The notes under the pieces are model-generated. The model ran no database searches. It saw nothing but the letters and a program-made list of their open reading frames with translations, and was not told where the DNA came from. From Ottelia alismoides (Eukaryota; Streptophyta; Magnoliopsida; Alismatales; Hydrocharitaceae): 64,000 nucleotides of DNA. Both the position numbers and the translations under genes were made by a program. Shown here in pieces: positions 46,200-59,587 of the stretch. Position 1 is the stretch's first letter. Each line of letters begins with the position of its first letter. The stretch spans positions 372,001 to 436,000 of the forward strand of contig JAZKJV010000391.1 of the NCBI GenBank assembly GCA_037367405.1. The letters are read 5' to 3'.

Positions 46200-49100
46200 G
46201 TAGAGTAAGGATGGGTGTCGATGTTAGGCATTCTTTCAGTGTTTGGAAACTAGTTTAGCATGCATCGGACCATATGAATGAAACTTCCTTCTGAGTCAGC
46301 CTAATCATTGGCAATGTTATTCGTGAAAAGTCCTTACAAATATTCTCATTGTGACATTGAATCTTCCCTCTAATGCCTATTACCTTTGACCCATCTCATG
46401 GGTCATCACTATCATAGCCGCTAATTTCCTAGACACATCTTGACCGGCCATGTTCATGAGATAAGTCAAGGCCAAAGGTTAGGTCCTACATGTCTTAGCA
46501 TGATATACATAAGGGACAATGACTTGTGAATGATACTGCAGTCAATTATAAAGATCAAATGATCTTACTACAACTTTAGTTTCTGAATATCGCTCATAGT
46601 TGTCAATTACTAAATAAATTACTAGAGTAACCGGGCTCTGATACCAATCTGTCACGACCTCGATTCCCGAGCTGTCGGATCCTCCCATATCCGTATACGT
46701 TCTTTGCTCAGCAATAATTTATTCAGCAATCACAACTAACATTCAGAAATAGATTGCAAATAAAAATACTCAGAAATAAGTATTTCAACACTTTGCCATT
46801 CGCAAGATAAAGTTTATATGATCCATTGTCCCACTACAACCCTTTACATATACATCAGCTTGAAGGAAATACACAGAGATATTACTAACTACCTTACAAA
46901 GAAAAACTACTGCGGCTAACTGGATGTCTAGTTGTAAGATGGATGGATTTTTAAAGTCCTTGCGATGGCTCACCGACACCTGTTGGGTTTTCCATAAATC
47001 ATAAGATAAAAATTAGTGAATACTGAGTAACGAATAAGAGAAAAGCAAACAAATTGTGTAATTTTGCAAAACTTGTTATCACAAAAGGTCTCATTCCTTC
47101 TCGTTAATTTAAGTCATACTCCTTTCCTATTCCACGTCAGGGATTAGTCCAAGGGAACCCCACCATTCATGGACTCCAAATTTATGGACATTTCGAGATT
47201 GGAGATTGCATTGATCTTGGTAATCGTATGTTGCTGCGCGTCGCCTCAACCAATCCTCCAATACTACCCTGACAATTTACTTTTTTATTAACCTGGGTCT
47301 CAAACCTCAGCATGGAAAACAAACGAGCACACCGTCCTCGAGGACTCGGTTGCTTAAAACCTCATGCTAACATTATAACATAGTGGCTTAAATACATGTT
47401 GTCGTGACCCGGCCGCTATTGAACCACCGTGCCTCCACATGATACGACCACATCTTTCGTCATTCAACCCGAATATATTGGCTCCCGGTACCATGCATTG
47501 CAAATCATTTATTTCGTATGCATTTATCATAACAGGGCAACCGTGTACCACCTAGGTAGCGAAACACTAATATGAGTTTCTTCCGACAAACCTACAGGTT
47601 GCATGCCCGACCTGTAGTTCTACCCCCAGTCATCCTTAACGCGACTCACGACCCTTTTCAGGATCCAACTCAAAACACATCAATTTCCATGATGAAATTC
47701 CTATGTTAAGCCTTAGATTTGCATAACCATAAAACACTGAATATAGACTTACACTTTATTAATTCATATATTTATATACTCATAATTATGATCATTTTAA
47801 CTTCCAAACCATAACTTTCCAAGCCACTGCATCAATTCGATGCTTAGACCTTATTTTAGTTGAAATCACAAAGCAACTTTTCATATTTTCTCAAAAATAA
47901 CCAAATTAGGGTTCTTCGTAGCAAAGAACATAAAATCAGAAATTTCAATGATCTCATTTGAAAATCCAACAACAAAAGCAAGGATTTCGTTACCTAATCG
48001 GGCTTTCTCACGCGTATACAGTTCTTTATCGTATTTCTCTTTCAAAATGATGATTTATGGCTCCTGAAAGGATCAAATTTTATTTTCATATCAAAAACGC
48101 TAGGAACGTGTCAAGAACGCGAAGAACGAACGAAGAACACGAATAACACGAAGAACACCAATAACATATTTTCTCTTGAAATTTCAACCGAACTTCCCCT
48201 TATATCGTGACATATTTCTCGTAAAATTTCGGTAGAGTTTCTCCTTATATCTAGACATATTTTCAGAAAATTTTGGCAGAGTTTCCCCTATATCGGCACA
48301 TATTTCAAAATAAAAATGACAAGAGTTTCCTCTATAAAATCAATCGAGAGGAAAACAATAACGAAACTGAAAGAATATAATCAAACTGCAGACGATGGAT
48401 AATCGGTAGACACCACACGTCTTAGGTGAGTGAAAGTGCGACGAATCACAGGTTTCACTGACGTGCATAGCCGTCCACACCTAAGTAGGGTATTACACAG
48501 ATTTCTCCATCAAAATAAATCAAAAAACAGAAACGAAAGAACAATAAGCAATGGAGAATCGCTAGACACCACGCGTCTTGGGTGAGTGAATGTGTGACGA
48601 ATCACATGACTCAGTGGCGTGCATAGCCACCCGCATCTAAGTAGGGTGTTACACAGATTTCTCCTTAAACCACAACATGAAACGAATCGAAAAGAAAGAT
48701 GAATCAAGAACAAAACTTGGAAGAAAATAGGATGAATTGAAAGCCTAGCTTATGAAGCAAACTGAGAGAGGATCATACCTTCCTCCTCCTCGTTCTCCCG
48801 ACAGCGCTTCGCTAACGCTCTTTCCCCGCCTTCCACTCCTCCTCCTGACCTCCCAACCCTATCCCTTGGGTGGTGATGGTAGTGGAAATCGTAGAGAATG
48901 AATGGGTAGGAGGGTATTTATAGGCTCCAGAAAATCACTAACCATGGTTAAAAAATCATGGTTTAGACCTTAACTATGGTTTACCGGCCCATGATTTTGC
49001 CAAAACTTATCCCAAACTTGGGGCTTAAGTTAGAACATTCTAGAGGAGTCTATATTCGCTAATGATGCTTAATTAACACTAATCGTGATTAACTTTCACT

Positions 49101-49397
49101 AATCTCGATTTAACTTTCGCAGCTTACGCTTATCTTTTGCTAACTATTGATTAGTGTTTGTTAATGATCATTAGTAGTTTTAAATTCATCATTAGTTTCT
49201 TCAATCGTGCTTAATTAGTCTTAATGACAATCATTATGGGTTAATGACGTCTTAACCCTCCTTACTTCTCTTTCTTCCGAAAATCATAACAAATCGAAAT
49301 GAAGTCTAATTCACGCGAAACAAATTTCGTTGATTTTCTCTTGACGAAAAAATATTATGATATATGATCCGAGAGATGCCAAGTTCATAGCTTTACA
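46200..49397 (-). mobile_element. Gypsy (Tekay-type) 5' half: 5' LTR, primer site and a piece of RT
   Basis: 5' LTR at 46650-49397 (2748 bp, minus orientation); the primer site GGTATCAGAGC follows directly (46632-46649). The internal region is only about 440 bp: after a deletion of most of gag/pol it encodes WSDAC, TSFQTLKECLTSTPILTLP (RT to RNase H junction) at 46200-46330 and stops at the L1 junction. The outer flank, read in sense, is GTGGG. Confidence 0.88.
46650..49397 (-). repeat. 5' LTR of the Gypsy element
   Basis: Reads TGTAAAGC to GTCGTGACA on the minus strand. It carries the same tandem repeats and a TATAAATA-type box (about 48910) as the solo LTR. Confidence 0.88.
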
Positions 49398-51340
49398 CCC
49401 ACTGATCAAGCTCGGAACTCGCCTGTTAAGCTCCGACCCTAGAGAGAGGAGTAGCCGAAGACTAGAGGGAGGGAGGTGGCTTTGACAGCGGAAGGAGGCG
49501 CGATAGGAGGAGGAGCGGAGGGAGGAGGTGGTGGCATTGGAGGGGTGTTGTTGGAGGAGGAGGGGGTGAATTTCTTTTTTTTAATTATAGTTAATCTCGG
49601 CTGTCAGTTCCCATATTTGTAAGACTAACTCAGTCAACTAGTTGAGTTAATGAATGTGAAGACTCCAAAACCCGAGCATGGACTTAACTGTAAAATTCAG
49701 ATGGATCCGAGCTTAATTACAAATATGCTTTTATTCCAATGTCAAAAAAATCTAATCGAGCAGTTTATCACGTAGAGCTCGTCGAGATCTTTCCAACGAG
49801 TCCAAGAACGTGAAAATCCGAGTTCGGGAGCCCGAGCCCACTTTGATCAGGTTGTATTGTTATAGAATAAACCGTGAATCATTGTGTGCTAAGGATAACA
49901 AATCCATGGAGTTTCAAGTCACTTTACTTTGCATGCAAGATGTGATTTCATCTATAGGTGATTATTGTATCAACCTCGAATGGTTGGTGTTGTAATTGGC
50001 CCAATAAGATGCTACAGCAACTTGTATGTAAGCTCTAACATGGTCTGACATCAGTGCACCCTTAGTTAATATCATTTTTTTGATATTGAAATTAAGTAAT
50101 ACTGTTCATAAAAAAAATCAATCTTGTCGATCATACCCCAATAGTTTGCGAGCTTTTGGATTTTTTTAATGGTTTGCCTTGATAAGGATCCACCCTATCA
50201 TTTCATTCCTAAAAATGATGTTGATTGTTAACTTACAATAGTAGTTTATAAACGTTAGATATTGAATAATTAGTCACACATATGAATATTAAAATTAATT
50301 ACTTAAATAAATAGAGATAGAACTGGACAATTGTTAAACGCGTAAATCTCGGCGGTCGGGATTTCGGATTGTAGGATAAGATGTATCACGGCGTGCGCAT
50401 GGTATTAAAATGCATCACTTTTGTTTAGGTGATAATTGATTTCTGATGACCAAAAACCTAACGGATCCATCCATCTCAAAATTCTAAACAAGGTATGTAC
50501 ATTAATTTACAGCGCATACCATTGTTATTTTTACCCACATTGGATTTTATTATTTATTGGAATGTTATTTTTATAATATCTCGTTAAAATACTTTGATTA
50601 TATTTCTGTGTTAGAACTCTAGATAATTAGGTGCTAATTTGATATTTAGACATAATGTCTATCTACAGATTAATTGTTAAATATCACCGGGATAGATACA
50701 TCATTATATATAGGTTAATTTGCATTTTTATGTTCAATGTATTTTATTGAAAAATAATTATTTATTTGACACCGTTATTGTGCAGGAATAGATATTGCTC
50801 ATTGTTAGTCCAACCTGCGACTTCTAGTGAGATTGGCTTTGAATAAGATTATGGCCTTCCATGAGTAGGTAAATGCACCTTCTTCGCATACCCGTCAAAA
50901 GACCCCATAGCTAATTTCTTTTGTTGTTTGATGAAAAATGAGATATTTATCTTGACTAGTCATATGTAATGGGAAAGAAGGATCAAAGGAATGATTACGG
51001 TCTTGGAGACTTTGACCTGGCTGGGTGCCGCACGGACGGTTAATTCCACCGATTGACTGTTATAGACGGGTTATTCTACGCTAGTCCTAATCAATTCCCG
51101 CTACGGTGGTTGACTCAGTACTTGTGTCAATTGCATTGGGGTTTGGATAGGATACCTCCTATTGAATTATTTTATGATTTAAAAATTTTGATTTATGGGA
51201 ACGATGTGCCTCTTGTATATTTAAGCTCGGGTTGCCCGGTGTCGGCAGATGGTAATAATTTTCCCTATTGATATTGATATTCCTATATATTGATTAATGA
51301 TCTCAAAATATGTAATCATTGAAGGAAAAATTAGTGTATT
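49398..51340. other. Unassigned region inside the inverted segment
   Basis: 49440-49640 resembles the right arm of the MULE at 12556-16479 (purine-rich arm, then TTGTAAGACTAACTCAGTCAA and GTTGAGTTAATGAA). The rest is AT-rich with no coding signal that I recognise. Confidence 0.4.
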
Positions 51341-51795
51341 TGTAACGTCTCGGGCTTAGGTCCCCGGTCCGTTATCGAGGAAAACTGGCCCTGACAACTT
51401 GTTGGGTTTTGGGGTGTTACAACCTCCCCCACTTATATTCGCAACGTCCTCGTTGTGACATGGTCCATCACTTATTCTCGGTGATAGTGGCGGTTGCACG
51501 CTCCGGGCAGCCATTTCCTCCAACCTCTTTGTAGGGGCGGCTCCACCTCTCGGGTAGCCCTTTCCACTATCAGAGAGAATTTGGCTCTGATACCATTTGT
51601 AACGTCCCGGGCTTAGGTCCCCGGTCCGTTATCGAGGAAAACTGGCCCTGACAACTTGTTGGATTCGGGCCTAGACGGACCCGTTGGCAACCACCCAAAA
51701 TGCTTAAGCCCAAGTTGTCAAGTAGTAATCCCCACCACTTATAAACCATACCCACACTTCGTGTGTTTTAGGCATGGTACTATGTTTGGGGTTGG
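51341..51795 (-). mobile_element. TRIM (miniature LTR retroelement), left copy
   Basis: Short LTR pieces TGTAACGTCTCGGG to GGTGTTACA (51341-51421, internally deleted) and TGTAACGTCCCGGG onward (about 51599-51795) flank about 175 bp. That internal part has a purine tract (GTGGGGGAGGTTG on the minus strand) and a primer site TGGTATCAGAGCC (51584-51596). It has no coding capacity. Confidence 0.8.
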
Positions 51796-52197
51796 GATAC
51801 TTCGTGAGTTTTAGGATGGTTTTAGAGCCAAATTCCCTCCGATAGCGGAAAGGGCTACCCGAGAGGTGGAGCCCCCTCTACAAAGAGGTTGGAGGAAATG
51901 GCTACCCGGAGCGTGCAACCGCCACTATCACTTGGAAAAAGTGATGGACCATGTCGCAACGAGGACGTTGCGAATATATGTGGGGAGGTTGTAACACCCC
52001 AACCCCAAACATAGTACCATACCTAAAACTCACGAAGTGTGGGTATGGTTTATAAGTGGTGGGGATTACTACTTGACAACTTGGGCTTAAGCATTTTGGG
52101 TGGTTGCCAACGGGTCCATCTGGGCTTGAATCCAACAAGTTGTTAGGGACAGTTTTCCTCGATAACGGACCGGGGACCTAAGCCTGGGACGTTACAG
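51796..52197 (+). mobile_element. TRIM, right copy, head-to-head with the left copy
   Basis: In plus orientation: the end of a 5' LTR, an altered primer site (GGTTTTAGAGCC near 51821), internal sequence matching the left copy in reverse (GCTACCCGAGAGGTGGAGCC), purine tract GTGGGGAGGTTG, and a 3' LTR from about 51991 (TGTAACACCCC) to 52197 (GGGACGTTACA). The two copies together make a near-palindrome of about 855 bp. Confidence 0.78.
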
Positions 52198-52875
52198 TAT
52201 TGCTATCTCCTGGTAATATGTATAACTGAAATATTTTGGATATCGTCCATTGTTTTTAATGGCATATATCCTTTATTGCATGGAATTATCACCATATTGG
52301 TTTTTTTATTCGATGTGTATGGATAATTATGGTGTGTATCGTAAATTAATAACGCATACTTAGTCGAAGTTATTTTACTAATGTTGGTTATTATATTATA
52401 GCTTAGCGGAAAGAAAGGTGTTGGGTCATTAGCTGGATTGAAGAGTCATTGCTATTTGCTAGTCTCTTACGTCATTGTACATGCAAACTTATTTAAATTT
52501 ATATTGTAGTTCATACTTGATGGGTCTTATGTTTATTGGTTGATTTCTTTTATTCTTCCAATATTGTATGGTACTCTGATTTTGGATAATGGATCATTGA
52601 AAGCTTTGTCTTCTCTTGAACTCGAAAAAACTCATTGTTTCCGGGATCCTCCCGCAAGTTTTCCCATGCATCGAGATCCAAGACGTGACAGTACCACCAA
52701 CATTAGGAACAATGGGTAGTACATATCAAATATTTCACAATGATTTCTCCCAACGAATCTAATATAAGCACCATCACCCATCGTGGTTAATATTTAAAAT
52801 CATACTTGTAGAAAAGTTCCAAGATTCACATATAATTCACATTTTGACTATTTGACAATAACACATGTATTGTTG

Positions 52876-52921
<46 letters not shown>

Positions 52922-53756
52922 TGTATGTAAATTTGGATTTATGAATCTTAACATCCATGCATGGAAAATTCACAATTTTGAATGTCGATACTCACAAGTG
53001 AATTATTTGTGTGTATACACGAAAAAAATATTAATTTTTATAATAATATTCAAATATGAAAAAAATCACATTCTCGAAAATTGTTATCCAAACAAGATGT
53101 TAATATTCTAAACATTAACATTCATATATGAAAGCGATTACTTGAGTCTCACGACATAATGCTTCTGAGCAAAAATAGGCATTCACATACACAAATTATA
53201 ATTATGGAGAAAACAAAATTTGAGATATTCACACTCATACATAGGAAAAATAACGTTTAATTTCGTTTCATGCAGACAATTCAGATTAACAAGAAATGAT
53301 CACCTGATTAATTTGTCGATTAAAGCGAGCGGTCTATTTATTTATTTTAATTGGGCAAACCCAAGGTCGAACTCAAGGAGGTAACCGCCTTCTTAAATCA
53401 ATTGTTAAGTGATTCAAAACTTAAGTTTTCATATAAATATAACTTCTGTAATTTTTAAATGCAATCAATAGATGAAATGCAATTTTGGCAAAGCTCGGGG
53501 ACTGAAATATAATTTTCATTCGAAACTTATCCAGAATGTTAAACATGATGAAATTGAGTTACTATATTTTTTGGAATTTTTGGAAATAAAGTGAATTTTA
53601 ATGAATTAAACAATGCAGAAGATGAGATTTTTGGTAAATTAATTATAATAAATAACAAACCTAATTGTTTTCAGAAACTAAAATTGTTCTAGATGTATCT
53701 AATGATGATCTATATAGGGAAAATTCTAAACCCTAAAAATGTTAAGTTTCTAGTCT
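52198..53756. repeat. AT-rich region with a (TA)n microsatellite
   Basis: A run of about 44 bp of TA dinucleotides lies at about 52877-52920. No gene or element border was recognised in the rest. Confidence 0.6.
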
Positions 53757-53765
53757 ATTAAAAAT

Positions 53766-54154
53766 GGGTTAAATGGGGTTGCCCCCAGGGAGTAGCCAAC
53801 TTGGCTACTCCCACCCCTATTTTTCCCTCATTTTTTTATTTCTTTGGAAAATAAAAATTTGTAAATTCATCATTATATCACTCTAACATTCTATTAAAAT
53901 TTTGTCAAAAACAGGGACTCCTACGGCCTCCATCCAAACAGGGTCGATTTAAAAAATCCTGCGACCGTTAAAAAAATGATGTCTGGATGGAGGGCCTAGG
54001 AGTCTCTGTTTCTGACGAAATTTTAATAGAATGTTAGAAGGATATAGTGATGAATATATAAATTTTTATTTTCCAAAGAAATAAAAAAATGAGGGAAAAA
54101 TAGGGGTGGGAGTAGCCAAGTTGGCTACTCCCAGGGGGCAGCCCCATTTTACCC
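53766..54154. mobile_element. MULE-type MITE with very long terminal inverted repeats, copy 2
   Basis: The 389-bp element is flanked by a perfect 9-bp duplication, ATTAAAAAT (53757-53765, 54155-54163). Ends GGGTTAAATGGGG and GGGTAAAATGGGG (inverted) lead arms of about 185 bp, including AGTAGCCAACTTGGCTACTC (itself a short palindrome). Same loop region and arm core (ACTCCTACGGCCTCCATC) as copy 1. Confidence 0.9.
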
Positions 54155-54163
54155 ATTAAAAAT

Positions 54164-57100
54164 TAATTGATCGAATCACAAACTAATTTATTCGGAGAAA
54201 TGTATGCATGCAATTGATGTGATTTTTGGGCACGATGTTGAAAACACTAAAATCTGCTGATTGTGATTTTTTTGGTAATTTTTTTAGCAACGATTAATTC
54301 CATATTTTAGTCTAGACCACACAGTGGATAAAATATGTTATTTTTTCACAAAAATACAATCAAATATCCACAATGATAAGTATGAGGGTTCTACAAGATG
54401 CAATTTTCAGATATGAAATTTGATGAGAAAATGACACACAAAATGAAACTTTAAATTAAAAACATTGAAAATGAATAACGTAGAATCACGCTTCTTTAAT
54501 TACCACAACCTGAGAGGGTTTTCGCAAAAAAAATTCTCCAGAGGTGGGGGGGAGTTGTTGCGCAAATGAGGCCTGATAGGTAGAGGCTTTGGCAAAATAT
54601 GGAGAAGAGCTGGGAAGCTCGATGCGATTTTTACACAGGATACATGCGTTGCACGTGCTGCCTTACTGAGGGCCCTCCCTGTAAGACACGGAGACCGGAG
54701 GGGCATCACATGCAATTCCCCCCGCACTCACGTGCCACGCAAGTGAGGGAAAAGACATGAGCGGTGTCCCGCGACCCGAGGAGCGGAACAACCTCGTTGA
54801 TGAGCGGAAGGCAGTCACGGAGGAAGCTGTCGATGGAGAGGTTCAGAGGTCGACGGAGGTGAAGGGTGAATGGCATCTGGTGGAAGCGGATGCGAGGAGA
54901 TGAAGAGATTGGTCAACACACGATCGGTTATTGAAGATGGAGGATATTCGGCAGTGGATCGACACACCACCTCATGTTTTAAAGGTCGGGGTCGGTGCGG
55001 AGATGGAGAAGCCCACGGGCTCAAGCGAGGCAGACGACAGAGTTGCTATCGAGGAAGCGAAGGGGTCAAGGGCATCCGTGGAAGTCAGCATGCGATGAGT
55101 GCGTTGGTGATGACAGTGGGGGGCTGCTCGACGAGATACGAAGATGGTCGTGGAGCTATGGGAGACACACGCCCGATAGTGAGGTCAAGTGCAAGCAGAG
55201 GCTCAAGGCGGTGGAGGGCGAGGGAGATTGTCCGATGAAGGCGCTCTCTACATGTGTTGATGGTGAACAGGATTGCTCGTTTGCTGGAGCGCGGGGGTAC
55301 GACGGAGATGATGGTAACCGGGGTTGAAGGGGGTTCACAAAGGCGGCGACGGAGCGAAACGATTGGGGGAAGAAGAAAATAACGAAGGAAGGAAGAAGAA
55401 CATAAGAAAAGAAGGATAATGAAGGTGATGGTGTTAGCCTGAGATGAGTATGGAGCGCGGCGGCACAGCTCCACTGTTCTCGGCCTCGATCGATGGTTGG
55501 TGAGGCACCAAGAAGTTAAGCATTTCCAGGAAGGATGAGTGATAAAGGATGGGGGCATTCGGATCTCACCGGAGGTCGTTGCTCGACGATGCCTTATTGT
55601 CTCCGAGACGGCTGGAGCTCTCTCCCAGTAGCGGATGGGTTGCGATCAAAGGTGGCCGGACCCCTTTATGAGTGGTTGTCGTCAAGCGAGAATGGTAGAG
55701 GTCGCAGTTGCCCGGAGAGAGGGGAGCGTGCACAGGTGGTCGAGAGACGGGACCTGTGGGGAGAGGGTCGGGGAGAGAGAGAGAAGTGGGCGACGGTTCA
55801 TGCGCAACAGCCACACAGATGGAGAGAGAGGGACGGACGAGCGGGGCGCACCACCGCGAAGGTCGATGGTTGGTGACTGGGTCGGGTGAAGCATAGGAGG
55901 GAGAGGCGAGAGAATGGGGGCTACGTGGCACGCGAGGACGTGAACACGTGGCAAAAATAATGAAAATTTAAAAAACTAAAATAAACTAAAATAAAACAAA
56001 AACTAAAATAGTATAAATAATTAAAATTAAAATTAAATATAAAATAATAAATATATATAGATAAATAAATAAACAATAATAAATGATTAAATATATAAAA
56101 TAAATAAATTATTTAGTTAAAAACTAATGATATAAATAAATAAATAAACTAAAAAGGATATGACACGTGGTAGCTCCATGACCATGTGTCCCTCCGAAAA
56201 AAAATCAAAAACTAAAAATAAAAATAAAAAAAGAAATAACATAAGATGTCAAATCAAAAAGTGGTCAACATAAAAGTTGCTCGTCTTGAAGCTTTCGTGA
56301 AGAACTCGAAACAAAAAGAAATCATCTGTACAAAAAGTATTTTTGGTGGTGTCCTATATATACCACATTTTGTGTTTTGCAGTTTTTTTTGGCATTTAAA
56401 AAAATGGTGGAAATCAAAATAAAATTAGAGAAATATAGAATAAATACTTATATTTTAATCTATTCTCTGGATTTTTAATAATTAAGAAAATAAAAAGATA
56501 AAATAAAGGGATTGTATGTACAATATATAATGGGGCTCAAAACCCAAGTTTCACATACGAGCTCTGATTCTTTTAAACTTGATCTTGTTTTGAATGTAAT
56601 TGAACATGCATCAATTCAAATGTGAGTAGGGGTCCATGGAATACTGTATGAGAGAGATATTCACGTTTAAATGCTTTTACTCTCAAACTAGGGTTTGTGT
56701 TTTTATTTATCAATTTTACAAGTTAGTATTTTTTGATATTTTTCATTTATTACTGTTAGTAATATGTACACTATCAAGTTAATTTTATTCAATTTTAAGT
56801 TAGTAAAAAATAAATAAAAAGGGAAAAATATGGTGAATATATATATGTTATATTTACAAGGGAATTTAGCTTCTTGTTCAACGCAAAATGCATATATTAA
56901 TTATAAATGCATGAGTGAGAATAATGCAAAATAAATGGAGAAATGCAGCTAATTACTCGGGAACAAAGCTCTATTTTTGACTCTTAGAGTGATGAATCAC
57001 ATATTCATCAATAATATCGATAACTATATACAAATTGTTTTAGATAAACTAATACATTTTCATATATTAGCATTCACTTTTAAATAATATCGAATCGAGT

Positions 57101-57680
57101 GAAAAATTACAATGACACGGATTCTATGTTGAGAAGTGACATTTAAGTGCATGAGGTCAAGGAAATAGATAAACGTCCCATGTGAGTGAGTTTATAGATG
57201 GTAATAAATGTGTGGAGTAATATTCTTAGAAGTAAGGGATAAACACTGAGAACTTGTAGGGGATGGAAAGGAAGAGCGTGGCATGGAGAGGGATATAAAT
57301 ATATGGTAACTCTAGGTGGCATCTAAAATAATGTTTCAAACCATGGTCTCAAAGGGCCATTCATAGCATTCAATGTGACCCAATAATTGGGTGACATGAC
57401 TGAAACCAACGTTTAAGATGCCGGGTTTAAGGGACACACTAAATACCCGACATTTAACATTTGACATGGTCCAACGGTCGGGTGATATAAGACAAGCAAA
57501 ATGGCTGAGATGTTGGTTTCAAGCAGACACCGAAAAACGAGCCTTTGAGATGCCATTAGTACCCTTATTTAACTAAAATCTAGTCCATATGCTATATATC
57601 AAACATCCAATCACATATCTTTTGTCATAATTATAAAACAAAGATAAGATGAAGTAGTGCCTTTGTAGCTTTGAGCTGGA
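54164..57680. other. Unassigned region inside the inverted segment
   Basis: 54500-55950 is GC-rich with several overlapping short open frames on both strands but no recognisable protein. 55960-56250 is low-complexity A/T-rich (AAATAAATAAAC-type) sequence. 57300-57560 is ordinary AT-rich DNA. No exon or TE domain was identified. Confidence 0.4.
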
Positions 57681-57872
57681 ATCCCAAGATTATCTTTTCT
57701 TATTCTTTCCGATCGTCCTCGGGATTTGGAGGGATGCTTGCTCCATGCTAGCCTTATATTTGCCACCACCCTCTTCTATAGAATACATATTGTAATGGAT
57801 CGAGTACCCACTACTGCTTCTATTCGTCGACAACTCTCTTGGACGTCGTTGCCATAATGTGGAAAATTTGAA

Positions 57873-58760
57873 GTGAGAGAAACCATTGATTGGATTTGCC
57901 ATCCAAAAGGGATTAACGATGCAGCGAACGGGTCCTGTCTTGAATGGGATATGCTATCCGAAATCCCACTGTGGGTGCGATTTCTGGGCCTCCCGATGGG
58001 GCACTCCTCTCCAGTCGTCCTCAACAAACTTGCGAGTCTGCTGGGTACCCCGCTATTTATGGACGTTGCTACGGCTGCTGGGAGCGAGGAAGGTTCAACT
58101 AGGTGTTATGTCTCCATAAAAGCTTCTACCACAGTTCCGGGGTCACTCCCGCTTGTATTTACCTCGTGAAGGCGCATTCAGATAGGAGTTGAACTCAAAT
58201 GGAAGCCCCCCGGTGCCCCCACTGTCTGTTTTGGCCATGATCTTCAGCATTGTCCTTACTACGTTCCGTACTCCCCCGTCATTGTTGATCATACTACCCC
58301 GGTCATTGTTGACGAGACTACAAACCCGGTGGGCCATGTGGAAGCACATTCGGATGAGGATATTACGCAGAATACCAGCGTCCCATTCCTCGGGCATGAC
58401 AACGACTTGCGCGACATGGAGGATTCATGGGACCATACCGGAAAACTGTCTCGATACGAGATCAACCTTCACCATCACCCCGAAGCACCTCACTACGAGC
58501 CCAGATCGGGGCCAAAAACGACAAGGCCTCTACTCTCCCAACTTAGGAGGCGCGCCCTCTGCCAACACTCGTATGCCGTTTACAGGAATCCCCATTGGGC
58601 CTCGCACACTCCTCCAACGGTCTTCTCTCCCTCCAAGGAAACGGGGGCATTCTCCGACGCATGGCACTCACTTAGATCTGAACCGACTCTCTACTGAGAT
58701 GGGCAGTAAACAAATGATGACTCCTGACCATCACAGTACATGTCCTAATGGAAAGGACCT
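57873..58760 (+). pseudogene. L1 ORF1 (RNA-binding gag-like protein) remnant
   Basis: Plant L1 ORF1 proteins bind the element RNA. Seen: VRFLGLPMGHSSPVVLNKL and the following segment (57873-58169), then in a shifted frame a LKWKPPGAPTVCFGHDLQHC stretch (near 58190-58250) like the zinc-knuckle region ExxWKPPxCxxCxxFGHxxxxC. Several frameshifts break it. Confidence 0.75.
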
Positions 58761-58912
58761 CCCAAAGGTTAACCTTGTTATAAATAACCCTACCTGGGAG
58801 GTGATATTTCACAAGAAGAAGAAGAAGAAAGGACCACCTCAACCCCTACGAGACTCCGTAGTCAACAACAAAGGTACGAGACATGTACCAAACTCAACTA
58901 CCATGTCTTTAT

Positions 58913-59587
58913 GACGATTTGCATCTACAGTGTGAGAGGTCTAAATAGGCCTACAAAGATGAAAAACTTATTCTGGACATTAATGGGCATGGGACATGAA
59001 ATCATCCGATTGGTGGAAACCAAGATCTGTCCAGAGAGTCGAAGCGAGTTTGCAAAGTGAATCCCCCCCGCCTGGGAGGCAATTCATAACAATACTGAGC
59101 TTGGTAGAATATACGTCTTCTGGAAAGCTGATAGGTGGTCTTGCTCCACAGTGGCCATCTCAACCCAGTGCTTAAGTCTCAAATTTGTAAATGCATGTGG
59201 TTTATCCCTACTGATATCGGTCGTCTATGGGTCAAACTCCATGGCCCAGCGAAGGGATCTATGGAGAGACCTAAACAGTCTTTCTGACAATGTGAACAGA
59301 CCTTGGATTGTTTTGAGCAATTTTAATGTGGTATGGACTCACGATGAGAAGATGGGCGATAGCCCCCCGTCTAAACTTGCCATGGATGAGTTTAACCAGT
59401 GTATCTTCTCAATCGGGTTAGAAGACCTCGAAGCTACAGGAAACCGTTGGACTTGGACAAACTCGGCTATTGGGCCGGGCAGAATCGCAACTCGTCTAGA
59501 TTGGGCACTAATAAATGATTCTTGGAGAACCAGCTTCCCCCTTGTCAAGCTACGCTATATCCCCGTCCGCGCCATCGATCATCTCAG
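58913..59587 (+). pseudogene. L1 ORF2 endonuclease domain remnant
   Basis: Apurinic-type endonuclease that nicks target DNA. Motifs: VRGLNRPTK (Asn), RLVETKI (Glu), VVYGSN, WIVLSNFNVV (where GDFN is usual, so the catalytic Asp is lost), RWTWTN, RLDWALIN and a degraded AIDH near the end. One stop near 59058 splits the frame. Confidence 0.8.

Larger units (their letters stand above)
57690..59587 (+). mobile_element. L1 LINE, 5' half (ORF1 and endonuclease)
   Basis: It contains L1 ORF1 sequence (57870-58900) and the endonuclease part of ORF2 (58913-59587). It stops at about 59587 after the endonuclease, where Gypsy RNase H sequence starts in the same orientation. Its end point complements the start of the L1 3' half at 46195. 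The 5' border is approximate. Confidence 0.83.

Noticed and set aside
54870..55950. Several overlapping open frames on both strands in the GC-rich block
   Set aside because: No conserved motif and frames mirror each other; explained by GC content.
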